Source of the DNA: Candidatus Saccharimonadota bacterium
GTDB taxonomy: Bacteria > Patescibacteriota > Saccharimonadia > Saccharimonadales > Saccharimonadaceae
Direction of reading: 5' to 3'
Length of the DNA stretch: 64,000 nucleotides
Assembly: GCA_028289065.1 (NCBI GenBank)
Contig: JAQGHA010000010.1
Span: forward strand, 113,422 to 177,421
In this document: positions 49,845-58,520 of the stretch, piece by piece
Layout: each line of letters opens with the position of its first letter
How positions within the stretch are numbered: position 1 is the first letter of the stretch
Program-made: the position numbers and the translations under genes
Notes under the pieces: generated by a model
Seen by the model: the letters and a program-made list of their open reading frames with translations, nothing else
Database searches by the model: none
What the model was told of the DNA's origin: nothing

Positions 49845-50237
49845 TTATTGAACAGCTATTAGTTCAATATCAAATACTAAATCACTATTCGGTGGGATAG
49901 CTGATGAAGCCCGGCGGCCACCATAGGCCATTTCTGAAGGAATTACTAAGCGCCGAGTGCCGCCAACTTTCATACCAGGTACACCAATAGTCCAGCCGTC
50001 AATTACTTGATGAAGCCCGAAAGTTGCTGGACGACCGGAGTCGTGGCTGCTTTCAAAAATTGAACCGTCGGTACAGAGCGCGCCGGTGTAGTGAGCAGTA
50101 ATGGTAGCGCCAACTGGAACTTCTTCGCCGGTTCCAACAACCAAATCAATAGTTTGGAGTTCTGCGACTTTAGTTTTCTTTCCTAGCGGAATATAGTCTT
50201 GTAACGTAGTGCCTTTAAGCTTGTGTGGATTAGTCAT
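49845..50237 (-). CDS. FKBP-type peptidyl-prolyl isomerase
   Basis: 130 aa. After ~30 extra N-terminal residues comes a complete FKBP domain: VPVGATITAHYTGALCTDGS, FESSHDSGRPATFGL, VIDGWTIGVPGMKVGGTRRL, VIPSEMAYGGR, IPPNSDLVFDIELI. It has no signal peptide, so it catalyses proline isomerisation in the cytoplasm. It is leaderless: on the minus strand TGGTATAAT lies 6 nt before the ATG. It is a single gene convergent with the giant surface protein and shares its terminator. Confidence 0.93.
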   Translation of the reverse strand: MTNPHKLKGTTLQDYIPLGKKTKVAELQTIDLVVGTGEEVPVGATITAHYTGALCTDGSIFESSHDSGRPATFGLHQVIDGWTIGVPGMKVGGTRRLVIPSEMAYGGRRASSAIPPNSDLVFDIELIAVQ

Positions 50238-50340
50238 ATAACTATTATACCAAGCTCGTAGACAGTCGTAAGTATTGCTATATATTGTATTTTAGTATAT
50301 TGTATTTTTATCTCAGAACACTAGAGAGCCCTTTTTCCAT

Positions 50341-50360
50341 TTTTTAGCGAAAGCTAAAAA
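50341..50360 (+). promoter_or_regulatory. GAAA-tetraloop hairpin in the 50378 leader
   Basis: TTTTTAGC-GAAA-GCTAAAAA, a perfect 8-bp stem with a stable GNRA loop, just 18 nt before the start codon. Confidence 0.55.
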
Positions 50361-50377
50361 CCAACCATCGGAGTGTC

Positions 50378-50671
50378 ATGACTACTGACGTATCGACCAA
50401 ACCGCTTTCCCGAGGCCAGCTTCGCATCCGATCCAGCGATGCCCACGAAGCCAGCCAGTATTTTTTGGTGTGCTTCGTACCCGGCGTGTCCGCCTTTTTG
50501 CTTGCATTGAAGGCAGCTATGGACAAATCCTGGGAGGATACAGCTGACATAGCTGTCATCTTGCTGGTGAGCTTCATCCTCGCAGTCGTCACCAGTCTCT
50601 GGCTGGCAACGATCAGGTTGAGCCGCTACTACACCAACAAGGCCGACCAGTACGACCACAAGCTCCGATAA
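50378..50671 (+). CDS. 97-aa two-TM membrane protein (GC-type)
   Basis: ATG 50378 with CGGAG upstream. MTTDVSTKPLSRGQLRIRSS is a basic start, then TM1 (YFLVCFVPGVSAFLLALKAA) and TM2 (DIAVILLVSFILAVVTSLWL) with a polar, Tyr-rich tail. No family recognised. GC-rich coding, small size, two TM helices and a downstream hairpin plus inverted repeat closely match the unit at 17570, though the protein sequences are not obviously alike. Its leader has the GAAA hairpin. Confidence 0.65.
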   Translation: MTTDVSTKPLSRGQLRIRSSDAHEASQYFLVCFVPGVSAFLLALKAAMDKSWEDTADIAVILLVSFILAVVTSLWLATIRLSRYYTNKADQYDHKLR

Positions 50672-50677
50672 TCACTC

Positions 50678-50766
50678 CCCGAGAGTGATACCCTTGAGCG
50701 AGTGTTGCCAGGGTAAATCTCGGGCAACAATCAAAGTTATTTATGCTAAATGGTTTTGATTGTTGC
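50678..50766 (+). repeat. GC hairpin plus inverted-repeat element, copy D
   Basis: CCCGAGA (50678-50684) / TCTCGGG (50718-50724). GTTGCC (50704-50709) can pair with GGCAAC (50723-50728). The same segment, GCAACAATCAAA (50724-50735), is perfectly complementary to TTTGATTGTTGC (50755-50766). The middle arm can therefore pair either left or right but not both. Confidence 0.65.
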
Positions 50767-50813
50767 TACCAAAGTAAAGCTAGATACCATGTTTGTTTGC
50801 TATGATGAGAGCA

Positions 50814-52154
50814 ATGAAATCACATCAAAACCGAATTCTTCTCATCGCTATTCTTGCATCCTTTGTTGCCTTTCTTGACGGGTCGGTAGTGGGGGTAGCG
50901 CTGCCTCAAATAAGCGAGCAGCTCGGCGGTGGTTTGCTCACGCAACAATGGGTGAACGATGCCTACTTAATTACACTCGGTACCTTAATTCTTGCCGCCG
51001 GCTCATTGTCAGACATTTTCGGCCGTAAAAAAATTATTACTATCGGTCTAATCGGCTTCTTAGTTACGTCGTTACTTTGTGCGGTCGCACCCACCGCTGA
51101 ATTCTTGATTATATCGCGTAGCTTACAGGGTATTGCCGGAGCGTTACTCGTACCAAGCTCATTGGCAATTATTATTAGTGCCTTTACGGGCAGCGAACAA
51201 GCCAAAGCCATCGGGAGATGGACAGCCTGGACGGGGATTGCCTTTATTATTGGCCCACTAGTGGGTGGTTTATTAGTCGACTTTTCTTCATGGCGTTTAA
51301 TCTTCGCTATTAATATCATCCCGATCGTCATAGCACTGATACTACTAAAGCGGCTTAATTTCGAAGAGGAAATGAAAACCCGCGCTAAGGTAGATGTCAC
51401 TGGCATTATTTTGGGGGCAGTTGGGTTAGGCGGTATCGTCTATGCCCTTATTGAGCAGGGGAATTATGGCTGGAGCAGTTCCCTTATATGGGGTACGTTC
51501 GTTGCTGGCCTTATATCACTCATCGTGTTTATATATCACGAGCGAGTTACCAAACAACCAATGCTTCCACTTCATTTATTTACGGTGCAAAATTTTAGCG
51601 TCGGTAACATTGCGACGTTCTTCATTTATGCCGCTTTAGCACTGCAAGGTTTTTTATTAGTTATCTTCCTTCAACAAGTTGCTGGTTATTCAGCGACTAT
51701 GGCAGGGTTAGTATCACTTCCAATAACATTCATTATGTTTTTCTTATCGTCTAAATTCGGAGCATTATCTGGGAAATACGGCCCACGATTATTTATGGCG
51801 ATAGGTCCAATCGTTGCTGGGCTGGGTACGTTATATATGCTAACCGTCTCATTGCCGACCGATTATTGGACACAATTACTACCAGCAATTATATTATTCG
51901 GCTTAGGCTTATCTATAACCGTCGCTCCATTAACATCGGCAATTTTAGGCTCAATTAAACCAGCCCAAGCCGGCATAGGCTCGGCCATTAACAATGCCGT
52001 TTCCCGAATCGCCGGACTGCTATCGGTAGCAGTTATTGGGCTATTTATGGGCACAAATGTGACCCTTGAAGGCTTTCACCAAGGCATGATACTTTGTACT
52101 GTTCTACTATTCGTAGGTGGGGTAGTCTCGGCTATTGGTATCAAAAATAGTTAA
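50814..52154 (+). CDS. MFS drug:H+ antiporter (DHA2/EmrB-QacA type)
   Basis: 446 aa from ATG 50814, 7 nt after TGCTATGAT (50798-50806). The longer frame starts before the -10 and is rejected. DHA2 features: FVAFLDGSVVGVALPQISEQ (motif D1), GSLSDIFGRKKIITIG (motif A), and ISRSLQGIAGALLVPSSLAI followed by a motif-C-like IGPLVGG. About 12-14 TM helices. Exports drugs or other small molecules with proton influx. Single-gene transcription unit. Confidence 0.9.
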   Translation: MKSHQNRILLIAILASFVAFLDGSVVGVALPQISEQLGGGLLTQQWVNDAYLITLGTLILAAGSLSDIFGRKKIITIGLIGFLVTSLLCAVAPTAEFLIISRSLQGIAGALLVPSSLAIIISAFTGSEQAKAIGRWTAWTGIAFIIGPLVGGLLVDFSSWRLIFAINIIPIVIALILLKRLNFEEEMKTRAKVDVTGIILGAVGLGGIVYALIEQGNYGWSSSLIWGTFVAGLISLIVFIYHERVTKQPMLPLHLFTVQNFSVGNIATFFIYAALALQGFLLVIFLQQVAGYSATMAGLVSLPITFIMFFLSSKFGALSGKYGPRLFMAIGPIVAGLGTLYMLTVSLPTDYWTQLLPAIILFGLGLSITVAPLTSAILGSIKPAQAGIGSAINNAVSRIAGLLSVAVIGLFMGTNVTLEGFHQGMILCTVLLFVGGVVSAIGIKNS

Positions 52155-52220
52155 TTGAGTTCGTTGTTTTATTACTAAATTTGTGTTATAAAAAGCATCG
52201 TCAGTCTACGAGAGGAAATT

Positions 52221-52388
52221 ATGGATGCAGTTCTCGAGCTACCCGTGATCTCAAGCGAGATCGAAGAGGAAGCCGTCTGTTCATGTTCGTGCAGAGCCTG
52301 CGAAAGCAACGACCACTGTCACAGAGCTGAAACATCGTGCTTCTGGTACAAACGACTCAAACCCCGTTACCACTCGCAAGGGTGGTAA
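52221..52388 (+). CDS. 55-aa Cys-rich protein (metal-binding?)
   Basis: ATG 52221 behind GAGAGGAAA. The sequence opens MDAVLELPVISSEIEEEAVC and continues SCSCRACESNDHCHRAETSC before a basic/aromatic end (FWYKRLKPRYHSQGW). Six of seven clustered positions are Cys or His in C-x-C-x-C-x2-C and C-x-H patterns, suggesting a small zinc knuckle or a metallothionein-like peptide. It is GC-rich with an SD, like other GC-type genes. Its last codons form the left arm of its own terminator (52361-52394). Too short for standard ORF cut-offs. Confidence 0.6.
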   Translation: MDAVLELPVISSEIEEEAVCSCSCRACESNDHCHRAETSCFWYKRLKPRYHSQGW

Positions 52389-52394
52389 CGGGGT
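52361..52394 (+). terminator. Terminator overlapping the end of the Cys-rich gene
   Basis: ACCCCGTTACCAC (52361-52373) / GTGGTAACGGGGT (52382-52394), a perfect 13-bp stem that includes the stop codon. Confidence 0.8.
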
Positions 52395-52467
52395 GCTTTC
52401 ATTTATAACTCAGGAGTTTAGGCTCTATATATTGCAAACTTAAGCATTATGTGATATAATACATATA

Positions 52468-52884
52468 ATGAATCGGCTTACTCCTGAAACTATTTCGCCA
52501 ACACCTCTATCTTTGGCAGAACAAGCGTTCCTTGATCGCCAAAACTTCGACGGTACTCAACGTGTACGTACAGAGCAAGTCGGCCGTAAGTTGCTTGCCT
52601 TGCTTTCTCCTACTGTTAGCGAGCAATATTCATGGCTTAAAACAACCAACCCCACTGATCACACAAATTACGCACAAGGTTTAGTGGAAATTAAACAGTT
52701 ACAGCAAGCTATTCTTCTAGAAAAAGGAGAATACCCTGACGGGCCCGGTACCTATAGAAATTTGCAGTACGCCCATCGGATGGAAGCGGTTGGAACAGCC
52801 GTGTTAGTATCAGAAGCTTTGATGGGTGGCGATGTCTTAAATGGCACAGTGCCAATTATGGATGAAATATTAAATAATAATTAA
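52468..52884 (+). CDS. 138-aa soluble protein, unknown
   Basis: Starts MNRLTPETISPTPLSLAEQA; mostly helical and hydrophilic (QVGRKLLALLSPTVSEQYSW; HRMEAVGTAVLVSEALMGGD). No signal, TM segment or known motif. It is leaderless: TGATATAAT (52452-52460) with the ATG 7 nt later. Single gene with nothing obviously linked on either side. Confidence 0.6.
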   Translation: MNRLTPETISPTPLSLAEQAFLDRQNFDGTQRVRTEQVGRKLLALLSPTVSEQYSWLKTTNPTDHTNYAQGLVEIKQLQQAILLEKGEYPDGPGTYRNLQYAHRMEAVGTAVLVSEALMGGDVLNGTVPIMDEILNNN

Positions 52885-52983
52885 ATTCAAACATGTAAGA
52901 TATTTTACAGTCTGAAAGCAAGCTTAGTTATATAGTAGCTCCAGAGCATATAGCTCAAATACAGGTATAAATGAAGGGATAAG

Positions 52984-53211
52984 ATGGACGTATCAACAGC
53001 AATTACACTGCTTACAATCAATGTCATAGTCCTCTCAATTGTTATTATATTTATAATAGTTGTAGCGATTATTCTCATTGTGAAGCTGAACAAGGTAGCC
53101 AAAAATGTCCAGCAAACGACAGCGAATTTTGCTCACTTGAGCGAGTGGTTGTCACCAGCTAAACTGTTTGGCACATTAGCGAAAACTATTAGTACATTTA
53201 AGAAACGATAA
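52984..53211 (+). CDS. 75-aa single-TM protein (DUF948-like)
   Basis: An N-terminal TM helix (VIVLSIVIIFIIVVAIILIV) is followed by a cytoplasmic helix (KLNKVAKNVQQTTANFAHLS) and a basic tail. The build resembles small DUF948-type proteins that often stand next to YtxH genes in Gram-positive bacteria, as here (14 nt upstream). SD AAGGG. The pair probably forms a membrane stress or envelope module. Confidence 0.65.
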   Translation: MDVSTAITLLTINVIVLSIVIIFIIVVAIILIVKLNKVAKNVQQTTANFAHLSEWLSPAKLFGTLAKTISTFKKR

Positions 53212-53225
53212 TTAAAGGAGATAAT

Positions 53226-53570
53226 ATGGGAAAAATTGAAAGCGTAATTTTAGTAGCAGTTGGTAGTTTTATTGCTGGTGTGCTTTTAGCACCAAAAAGT
53301 GGTAAAGAAACCCGTCAAGACATTATGGATAAAACAAATGACTTGAAGGGAAAAGCCAGCGATGGCATGCGTGAAATGAAAAAAGGCGCAGCATCAGTAA
53401 AAGACGAGATTACTGATGGTTTTGAAAATGTTAAAGACATTGCTAAAGATGCAACCGGTGATGCTAAACGAACAGCTGCCCGCGTTAAGAACGAAGCGAC
53501 TGCACGAGCTGATGCTGTAAAGCAAAAGACCCAACGCACTGCTGATAACGTCAACGACACCCGTAGTTAA
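53226..53570 (+). CDS. YtxH-like stress/gas-vesicle-family protein
   Basis: 114 aa. An N-terminal membrane/glycine segment (VAVGSFIAGVLLAPKSGKET) with the YtxH hallmark L-L-A-P-x-S-G-x-E-T-R is followed by long amphipathic helices of LEA-like repeats (GFENVKDIAKDATGDAKRTA). YtxH proteins are general-stress proteins of unclear mechanism. SD AAAGGAG before ATG 53226. It forms an operon with the DUF948-like gene. Confidence 0.82.
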   Translation: MGKIESVILVAVGSFIAGVLLAPKSGKETRQDIMDKTNDLKGKASDGMREMKKGAASVKDEITDGFENVKDIAKDATGDAKRTAARVKNEATARADAVKQKTQRTADNVNDTRS

Positions 53571-53622
53571 TTGTATTTACAAAGCTATATAAATAAGAGG
53601 CACGAAAGTGCCTCTTATTTTA

Positions 53623-55413
53623 TTATTCTTCGATAAAGCCACCAGATTGGTGCTTCCACAACTTAGCGTAAGAGCCTTTAGCCTTAACCAGTTCTTCGTG
53701 TGAGCCTTGTTCGGCTATTTCGCCGTCTTTAAGTACGACAATCCGATCAAGTTTAGAAATAGTCGAAAGGCGGTGAGCAATAACGATGCTAGTGCGACTT
53801 TTCATAAGTTTGGCTAAAGCATCTTGGATTAGCGCTTCGCTTTCACTGTCCAGAGCAGACGTAGCCTCGTCTAGCACTAGGATAGGGGCATCTTTGATAA
53901 TTGCCCGCGAAATTGCAATGCGCTGCCGTTGACCACCTGAGAGCTTCACGCCGCGTTCACCAACCACCGTATCTAACCCAGCCGGCATCTTTTTAATGAA
54001 TTCCCAGGCGTGAGCTTGTTTGGCGGCTTTAATAACTTCACGGTCAGTAGCATTTGGTTTTCCATAGGCAATATTTTCACGGATACTTCGGTGAAACAGT
54101 AGTGGCTCTTGGGGAACATACGCAACGGAGTGGCGTAGGCTTTGTTGGGTCACTTTAGAGATGTCTTGATTATCGAATAGGATAGCCCCGGATTGGAGAT
54201 CCGTAAAACGAAGCAGCAGGCGAGTGAGGGTAGTTTTGCCGGAACCAGATGGCCCAACGAAACCTACTTGCTCACCAGCTTTAATATCGAATGATAAGTT
54301 TTTAAATAGCATATCATCAGGCAGAGCATCAGCATGTCGAAAGGCAACATTTCGGAATTCGATTTTACCTTTTTTAATTTTAAGCTTTTTGGCATTTGGT
54401 ATATCAACAACCGAATGGGCTTCTTGTAAAATATTCGTCATTTCATAGGCATCACCGAAAGCACGTGATGTCGCTCGCAGGATATTATTAAAACCCCATA
54501 ACTGACCGAGTATTTGCGTACTATATGTAATGGCTAATACTAAAGTACCTATCTGAACTCCAAACCATTGTTGGCCACCGATTAATACAATAAACGCCAA
54601 GCCACTAAGCGCCACAATGACCACTCCAAAGCCTATGTCGCGTTTGGTTGAGGCGACCATTAAATTATTCGTTGCCTTGCTGGCTTGCACATTCAGCACG
54701 TCGTAGCGTGAGCGTTCTACGTCTTCATGGGCACCGCCTTTGACGGCCATTATATTAGTAATACTATCAGCCAACTGGCCGCTCAATTTCGTTTTCGTCT
54801 CGGCTTCAGCAATGGTGAGCTTTTGGACATTCTTGAAACTGATAGTCGCAATAATCATAAAGACAGCCGCAAAAACGGCAATGAAGGCCGTAAATAGTGG
54901 CAATTGCGGTCCAAGAATAATAAAGGTAAACAGAAACGAGAACATCAGTGGCAGTAAGTTGAACATAACCATATTTGATAAAATTACGAATGATGAAGCA
55001 AATTTATTTACCTGCGACACCAGCGAACCACCAAAGCGGGCGTTGTGGAAATCCAACGATTGCGTTGCCAGGGTGTCAAAACTTTTTCGGTTCAGGCCAT
55101 AGATTACTTTAGTTTCTAGTGTCCAACCCAAAAACAAAACCGCTCGCCACAAAACAAGTTCACCTAAAGCGATAGATATAATGTAGGCAATTATCCAAGG
55201 TGAGAAAGTTTGAAATAATGTATCAGGGCTATAAGTGTTAGTGGTAAGTTCATTGATGACATGGGCGATTATCCATCCGGTAGCGTAGGTATTTAAAAAA
55301 ATCGCTAACGGAATAAATAGTAAGGTTGGTATGAGTAGCTTCTTATTAAGCCGAACTTCATTCCAGTACAACGCCAACGTCTGCTTCATAGAGGTAAAAT
55401 TATTATTTTTCAT
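53623..55413 (-). CDS. ABC exporter half-transporter (TM + NBD)
   Basis: 596 aa with an N-terminal six-TM exporter domain and a C-terminal nucleotide-binding domain: Walker A GFVGPSGSGKTTLTRLLL, Q-loop VAYVPQEPLLF, signature LSGGQRQRIAISRA, Walker B ILVLDEATSALD, H-loop IVIAHRLSTIS. Works as a dimer, exporting lipid, peptide or drug; the substrate is unknown. On minus, TATAAT ends 7 nt before the ATG (leaderless). Divergent from the SDR gene, with a short shared promoter region of ~50 bp. Confidence 0.92.
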   Translation of the reverse strand: MKNNNFTSMKQTLALYWNEVRLNKKLLIPTLLFIPLAIFLNTYATGWIIAHVINELTTNTYSPDTLFQTFSPWIIAYIISIALGELVLWRAVLFLGWTLETKVIYGLNRKSFDTLATQSLDFHNARFGGSLVSQVNKFASSFVILSNMVMFNLLPLMFSFLFTFIILGPQLPLFTAFIAVFAAVFMIIATISFKNVQKLTIAEAETKTKLSGQLADSITNIMAVKGGAHEDVERSRYDVLNVQASKATNNLMVASTKRDIGFGVVIVALSGLAFIVLIGGQQWFGVQIGTLVLAITYSTQILGQLWGFNNILRATSRAFGDAYEMTNILQEAHSVVDIPNAKKLKIKKGKIEFRNVAFRHADALPDDMLFKNLSFDIKAGEQVGFVGPSGSGKTTLTRLLLRFTDLQSGAILFDNQDISKVTQQSLRHSVAYVPQEPLLFHRSIRENIAYGKPNATDREVIKAAKQAHAWEFIKKMPAGLDTVVGERGVKLSGGQRQRIAISRAIIKDAPILVLDEATSALDSESEALIQDALAKLMKSRTSIVIAHRLSTISKLDRIVVLKDGEIAEQGSHEELVKAKGSYAKLWKHQSGGFIEE

Positions 55414-55463
55414 TCTTATAATTATATAACATCGCAGCCAGCTTTTTTGTTATGATAGGCCAT

Positions 55464-56294
55464 ATGAGTTCTATTTATACCGCATACAAAGATAAAATTA
55501 TTGTCGTAGCCGGCGGTGCATCTGGCATTGGCGAACATATTGTCAGGCAATTATCCGTGTTTGCTAAAACCGTTATTATTATGGATCGTAACAAAAAAGC
55601 TGGCACAACTATTGTTAAAGACCTAGCCGATGAAGTGTTCGTTGAACAAGTGGAGATGAAAGACACTAAAGATGTTCAAAAGGTCTTGAAACGAATTAAT
55701 AGCAAGTACGGCACAATTGACTATTTCTTTAATACAGCCGGTACTTTTTTAGCCGGAGAGATCCGCGATACTCCAGTTGAAGATTGGCATCTTATTGCCG
55801 AACGGAACTTACAACCAATTATTAACGGCACTGCTACCGTCTATGAAATTATGCGCGATAACGGGCATGGTCACATTATCAACGTGGCATCGGCAGCTGG
55901 TTTATTTATCGTTCCAGCAATGAGTGTATATGGAGCCACAAAAGCAGCAGTGGTTAGCTTGTCGCTCGGTTTACGCCTTGAAGCTAAAACGCTCAATATC
56001 AAAGTCAGCGTTGTTTGCCCTACTGTTGTTGAAACGCCACTCTACGAAACCGCCATGTACGATGGCATAGACAAAGAAAAAGCTTTAGATTATTTGAAAA
56101 AATCAAAGGCTCAACAACCTCAAAAAGCTGCTCGCCGTATTATTGAGGCAACTGCTAAGAATAAAGCGATTATCCATACTGCACATAGCACCCTTTTTGC
56201 CTGGGCATTATACCGTTTTTCGCCAACACTTTATATTGCTACTGCTCGACGGTTCGTAACATTGTACCGAAAATCACTTCGTTCCCACTATTAG
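55464..56294 (+). CDS. Short-chain dehydrogenase/reductase
   Basis: 276 aa from ATG 55464, 7 nt after TGTTATGAT; the frame's first ATG overlaps that -10. Classical SDR: VVAGGASGIGEHIVRQL (TGxxxGIG-type cofactor site), FNTAGTF (NAG-type), HIINVASAAGL with catalytic Ser, and YGATKAAV (YxxxK). A C-terminal segment (TLFAWALYRFSPTLYIATAR) may contact the membrane. Reduces or oxidises a carbonyl/alcohol with NAD(P)H; substrate unknown. Confidence 0.9.
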   Translation: MSSIYTAYKDKIIVVAGGASGIGEHIVRQLSVFAKTVIIMDRNKKAGTTIVKDLADEVFVEQVEMKDTKDVQKVLKRINSKYGTIDYFFNTAGTFLAGEIRDTPVEDWHLIAERNLQPIINGTATVYEIMRDNGHGHIINVASAAGLFIVPAMSVYGATKAAVVSLSLGLRLEAKTLNIKVSVVCPTVVETPLYETAMYDGIDKEKALDYLKKSKAQQPQKAARRIIEATAKNKAIIHTAHSTLFAWALYRFSPTLYIATARRFVTLYRKSLRSHY

Positions 56295-56357
56295 TGAAGT
56301 TTTTTACAGTATTCGTCTTACGTTGCTCCTACACTTAATGTATATAAAGGAGAACCT

Positions 56358-56483
56358 ATGGACGACGAAGAAATTGAAACCCCAGATATCTCAAGTGATC
56401 CAACCGCCTCAGAACATTTACCAGTGGCTGGTGAAATACCAGAGCCTGATCATCAAGTGTCAGAAGACGATTTAGACATTTAA
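56358..56483 (+). CDS. 41-aa acidic peptide
   Basis: ATG 56358 behind AAGGAGAACCT reads MDDEEIETPDISSDPTASEH then LPVAGEIPEPDHQVSEDDLD and I. Very acidic, Pro-rich, probably disordered. The SD is strong, and the stop lies 1 nt before the start of the next gene, which supports translation and coupling. No family recognised. Too short for usual gene finding. Confidence 0.55.
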   Translation: MDDEEIETPDISSDPTASEHLPVAGEIPEPDHQVSEDDLDI

Positions 56484-56484
56484 T

Positions 56485-56835
56485 ATGAGTAAAAATACAT
56501 CTAATCGTTTGGTGCCTATTTCTATTGGCTTAGTTATGTTAGGTTTCGGCGTCCATCAAGTACTTGAATCAAAAAAGTGGAGAAGTTACGTACCAAAAAT
56601 CGTTAGTGATATAGTGCCGCTTAAACCCGAGGTAATTGTTACCGCCCATGGCTCGGGAAACATAATTTTAGGTTTGATGTACATATTTTTTAATAAATAT
56701 GCATTTTCTCGTTGGGTAGCCACGGCTTGGTGGTTCAATGTCATGCTACTTTGTGGCCGACATAGTAAAAAAGAAGGGTTACGCGATTTACCAATTTTTA
56801 TTACCAGTTTTTGGTATGCGCTTAAACGCCGTTAA
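56485..56835 (+). CDS. Small membrane protein (DoxX-like build)
   Basis: 116 aa with hydrophobic segments LVPISIGLVMLGFGVHQVL, VTAHGSGNIILGLMYIFF and WVATAWWFNVMLLCG. Spacing of the helices and the short length resemble DoxX/DUF6-like small membrane proteins, but this is not a firm assignment. It begins 1 nt after the acidic peptide's stop, so the two are co-translated. Confidence 0.6.
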   Translation: MSKNTSNRLVPISIGLVMLGFGVHQVLESKKWRSYVPKIVSDIVPLKPEVIVTAHGSGNIILGLMYIFFNKYAFSRWVATAWWFNVMLLCGRHSKKEGLRDLPIFITSFWYALKRR

Positions 56836-56894
56836 TAGTTACATTCATAAAGTTTATCGATCTATTGGGCATGTTATATTTGTAAGTAACAATT

Positions 56895-57425
56895 ATGAAT
56901 AAACTAACACTTTCAGACTTTAACTTTCTTCTGTCGGAAACTCCTATAAAACCACGTTTAAAAAACGAACTCAGGTTTGTTACCAGTACTGAAAATATGT
57001 CCGACGAAGAGTGGAACGATAGAGAACTACTGAGCATCACAGATAGAAACGGCAATAAGGGTGTTTTACTTATCTCAATTGACGACAATTTATACATATT
57101 ACCTTACGAATTTAAAGCTGGCATTACCAGCTTGTCAACCGGCCGGTCACAATCAATCATTTGCGACTTCTGCCAAACTTGGCAATACGGGAACAAGGCC
57201 GGTAGTATTAGCTTTAGTAAGGATAGAGTCTCAAGCATCAGCTACTTGTGTTGTGGCGATTTAAAATGCAGTATGCATGTACGCAATAAAACCAGCGCAG
57301 CCCATACTTCACGTGCACAGCTACGCGAAGACTTATCAATTGAACAAAGAATCGAGCGCTTAAACAGCCGTATGAAAATTATAGTATCTGGTTTACCGTT
57401 GGAACCTGTTCACTTATCAATGTAA
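56895..57425 (+). CDS. FBP-domain (EF-G-binding, treble-clef zinc finger) protein
   Basis: 176 aa. The C-terminal half has ICDFCQTWQYGNKAGSISFS and SYLCCGDLKCSMHVRNKTSA, the C-x2-C...C-x-x-x-x-C treble clef of the FBP (elongation-factor-G-binding, FusB-like) zinc-finger family. FusB-type proteins bind EF-G and release it from stalled ribosomes, giving fusidic-acid tolerance. The N-terminal helical half (FNFLLSETPIKPRLKNELRF) fits the same family. Intrinsic resistance or ribosome-rescue role inferred. Confidence 0.78.
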   Translation: MNKLTLSDFNFLLSETPIKPRLKNELRFVTSTENMSDEEWNDRELLSITDRNGNKGVLLISIDDNLYILPYEFKAGITSLSTGRSQSIICDFCQTWQYGNKAGSISFSKDRVSSISYLCCGDLKCSMHVRNKTSAAHTSRAQLREDLSIEQRIERLNSRMKIIVSGLPLEPVHLSM

Positions 57426-57464
57426 ATTTGCTATACTTGGTATAGTAATATAGAAAGCAAAATT

Positions 57465-58520
57465 ATGACTGATAAAGAAATAGCAAAAATTAAATTTGGA
57501 CTGGATTCCTTTGGCGATATTCCGGTTGATGAGAATGGGAAACTATTTACCCATGCCGAAGCAATCCGCCAAGTAATTAAAGAGGCGGTGCTTGCAGATA
57601 AGCTTGGTATTGATGTCATTGCGCTCGGTGAACATCACCGACCTGATTTTTCTATTTCTAGCCCAGAAACGGTCTTAGCAGCGATAGCTGGTCAAACGAA
57701 AAATATAAAATTGGCATCGGGTGTAACGGTTTTGAGTTCGGACGACCCAGTACGGGTATTTGAGCGTTTTTCGACACTTGACGCAGTATCTAATGGCCGA
57801 GCGCAAGTTATTTTAGGCCGTGGTTCATTTACTGAATCGTTCCCATTATTTGGCTACGAGCTAACTGATTACGAAACATTATTTGCAGAAAAGATTGAAT
57901 TGTTTACGCAATTGTTAAAAGAGAAACCAGTAACATGGCAGGGCACAAAACGGGCACCACTTGATAATGCCGATGTGTATCCAAAAACTGAATCAGGTCA
58001 CTTGGATACTTTAGTGGGCGTTGGTGGTTCACCGCAATCAATGGTGCGGGCTGCTCACTATGGCCTTCCAGTTGTCTTAGCTATCATCGGTGGTTCTCCG
58101 GAGCGTTTTGTACCGTACATTGACTTATATAAAAGGGCTGCCAAAGAATTTGGGACTGAAGCGCATCCGGTAGGTATGCATTCACCTGGTTTTATTGCTG
58201 ATAGCGATAAAGAAGCTCGTGACATTGCTTGGCCGGCCCATAAAAAAAATTTTGACCGCATTGGGAAAACCCGTGGCTGGTCGCCGATTACCCGTGACCA
58301 CTTTATTAATGAAGTAGAAAATGGCTCATTGTATATTGGCTCTGTTGAAACAGTTGCTCAAAAAATTGCCAAGGCCATTAAGGCGCTTGGCGTTCAACGT
58401 TTCGACCTAGTGTATGGTGGTGGCCCGATGCCTGCCAGTGCTCGATTAAAAATGGTACAGTTGTACGGTGAAAAAGTCATTCCACGAGTTCGCGAACTGC
58501 TTGCTGAAAAGTCTGAATAA
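57465..58520 (+). CDS. Luciferase-like (LLM class) flavin-dependent oxidoreductase
   Basis: 351 aa TIM-barrel protein with LLM features: AVLADKLGIDVIALGEHHRP, LASGVTVLSSDDPVRVFERF, VSNGRAQVILGRGSFTESFP, and a late LVYGGGPMPASARLKMVQ. The family uses FMNH2 or F420H2. It is followed at once by an F420-reductase-like gene, so the two could form a cofactor-linked pair. Start ATG 57465 with weak SD. First gene of a three-gene operon with no spacing between stops and starts. Confidence 0.88.
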   Translation: MTDKEIAKIKFGLDSFGDIPVDENGKLFTHAEAIRQVIKEAVLADKLGIDVIALGEHHRPDFSISSPETVLAAIAGQTKNIKLASGVTVLSSDDPVRVFERFSTLDAVSNGRAQVILGRGSFTESFPLFGYELTDYETLFAEKIELFTQLLKEKPVTWQGTKRAPLDNADVYPKTESGHLDTLVGVGGSPQSMVRAAHYGLPVVLAIIGGSPERFVPYIDLYKRAAKEFGTEAHPVGMHSPGFIADSDKEARDIAWPAHKKNFDRIGKTRGWSPITRDHFINEVENGSLYIGSVETVAQKIAKAIKALGVQRFDLVYGGGPMPASARLKMVQLYGEKVIPRVRELLAEKSE

